Source: an uncultured Bacilli bacterium (lineage in GTDB: Bacteria > Bacillota_I > Bacilli_A > RF39 > UBA660). Taken from it: 5,507 bases of DNA. Below are positions 5,401-5,507 of this stretch, piece by piece. The stretch is taken from assembly GCA_947632355.1 (NCBI GenBank), contig CANROY010000061.1, forward strand, positions 1 through 5,507, written 5' to 3'. The position numbers and the translations under genes were made by a program. Below the pieces are notes generated by a model that saw nothing but the letters and a program-made list of their open reading frames with translations, made no database searches and had not been told where the DNA came from. Each line of letters begins with the position of its first letter. The stretch's first letter is position 1.

Positions 5401-5428
5401 AAGGTAACTTAAGAAGTTATCTTTTTTT
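5399..5428 (+). terminator. Intrinsic terminator after yneF
   Basis: AGGTAACTT (5402-5410) pairs with AAGTTATCT (5414-5422) through nine pairs including one G-U, with a three-base loop, followed by seven T (5422-5428). It starts at the yneF stop codon. On the minus strand it gives a similar hairpin followed by TTTT, so it could also stop a converging gene. Confidence 0.85.
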
Positions 5429-5507
5429 AACGGAAGAATTAAAAAGGAAGTTCCCGTTTAATAAAATAAGAAATGTGTAAATGAATAAGTTCCCAAAATA
5501 GCAATAA

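Noticed and set aside
5429..5458. Inverted repeat AACGG...CCGTT and direct repeat AAGTTCCC (5448-5455, 5487-5494)
   Set aside because: Arms of only 5 and 8 bp with long spacing, no T-run or neighbouring mobile-element features; within chance expectation.
5439..5507. Minus-strand open frame reaching the window edge (LLLFWELIHLH...KRELPF, stop at 5441-5439), and a second open minus frame ending at 5417
   Set aside because: Either could be the 3' end of a converging gene, but only about 22-29 codons are visible, neither shows a recognisable family pattern, and AT-rich DNA often stays open this long.
1..5507. CRISPR arrays, tRNA/rRNA genes, insertion sequences, riboswitches
   Set aside because: No regular spaced repeats, cloverleaf-like segments, transposase frames or long structured leaders were found.

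Overview
The window is AT-rich and reads as chromosomal DNA from a low-GC member of the Bacillota, most likely class Bacilli. The evidence is gene order: a divergent lexA, then a transketolase-family gene, a sirA (yneE)-like gene and a yneF (UPF0154) gene, in the order known from Bacillus subtilis (lexA / yneA-yneB-ynzC-tkt-yneE-yneF). Shine-Dalgarno motifs are strong, every CDS that ends in the window ends in TAA, and Trp is TGG, so the standard bacterial code fits. The species cannot be named from this window.

Layout. (1) Positions 3-1346, + strand: the C-terminal 447 residues of a surface-type protein with a formylglycine-generating-enzyme / C-type-lectin-like module; the N-terminus lies outside the window. 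(2) A bidirectional hairpin terminator at 1377-1415. (3) lexA on the minus strand (1416-2033). (4) A compact divergent control region (2034-2157) with one promoter on each strand and two SOS-box-like sites. (5) A short + strand operon: a 50-residue single-span membrane protein in the position of the SOS division inhibitor YneA, tightly coupled to a 105-residue MazG-like protein, closed by a strong terminator. (6) A 661-residue transketolase-family protein that keeps the whole fold but has lost many of the residues expected for catalysis and thiamine diphosphate (ThDP) binding. (7) A SirA-like protein, preceded by two tandem 10-bp repeats that resemble Spo0A boxes. (8) A YneF-family membrane protein and a final terminator.

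How they fit together. LexA probably represses itself and the small-protein/MazG-like operon, giving a minimal DNA-damage module: a checkpoint-like membrane peptide plus a possible nucleotide-pool enzyme. The SirA-like protein would bind DnaA and hold back replication; the possible 0A boxes suggest the sporulation regulator drives it. The most surprising observation is the transketolase: full length and cleanly expressed by all signs, but probably a pseudoenzyme or an enzyme with changed chemistry. Residue comparisons with E. coli TktA and B. subtilis proteins were made from memory and should be checked by alignment.
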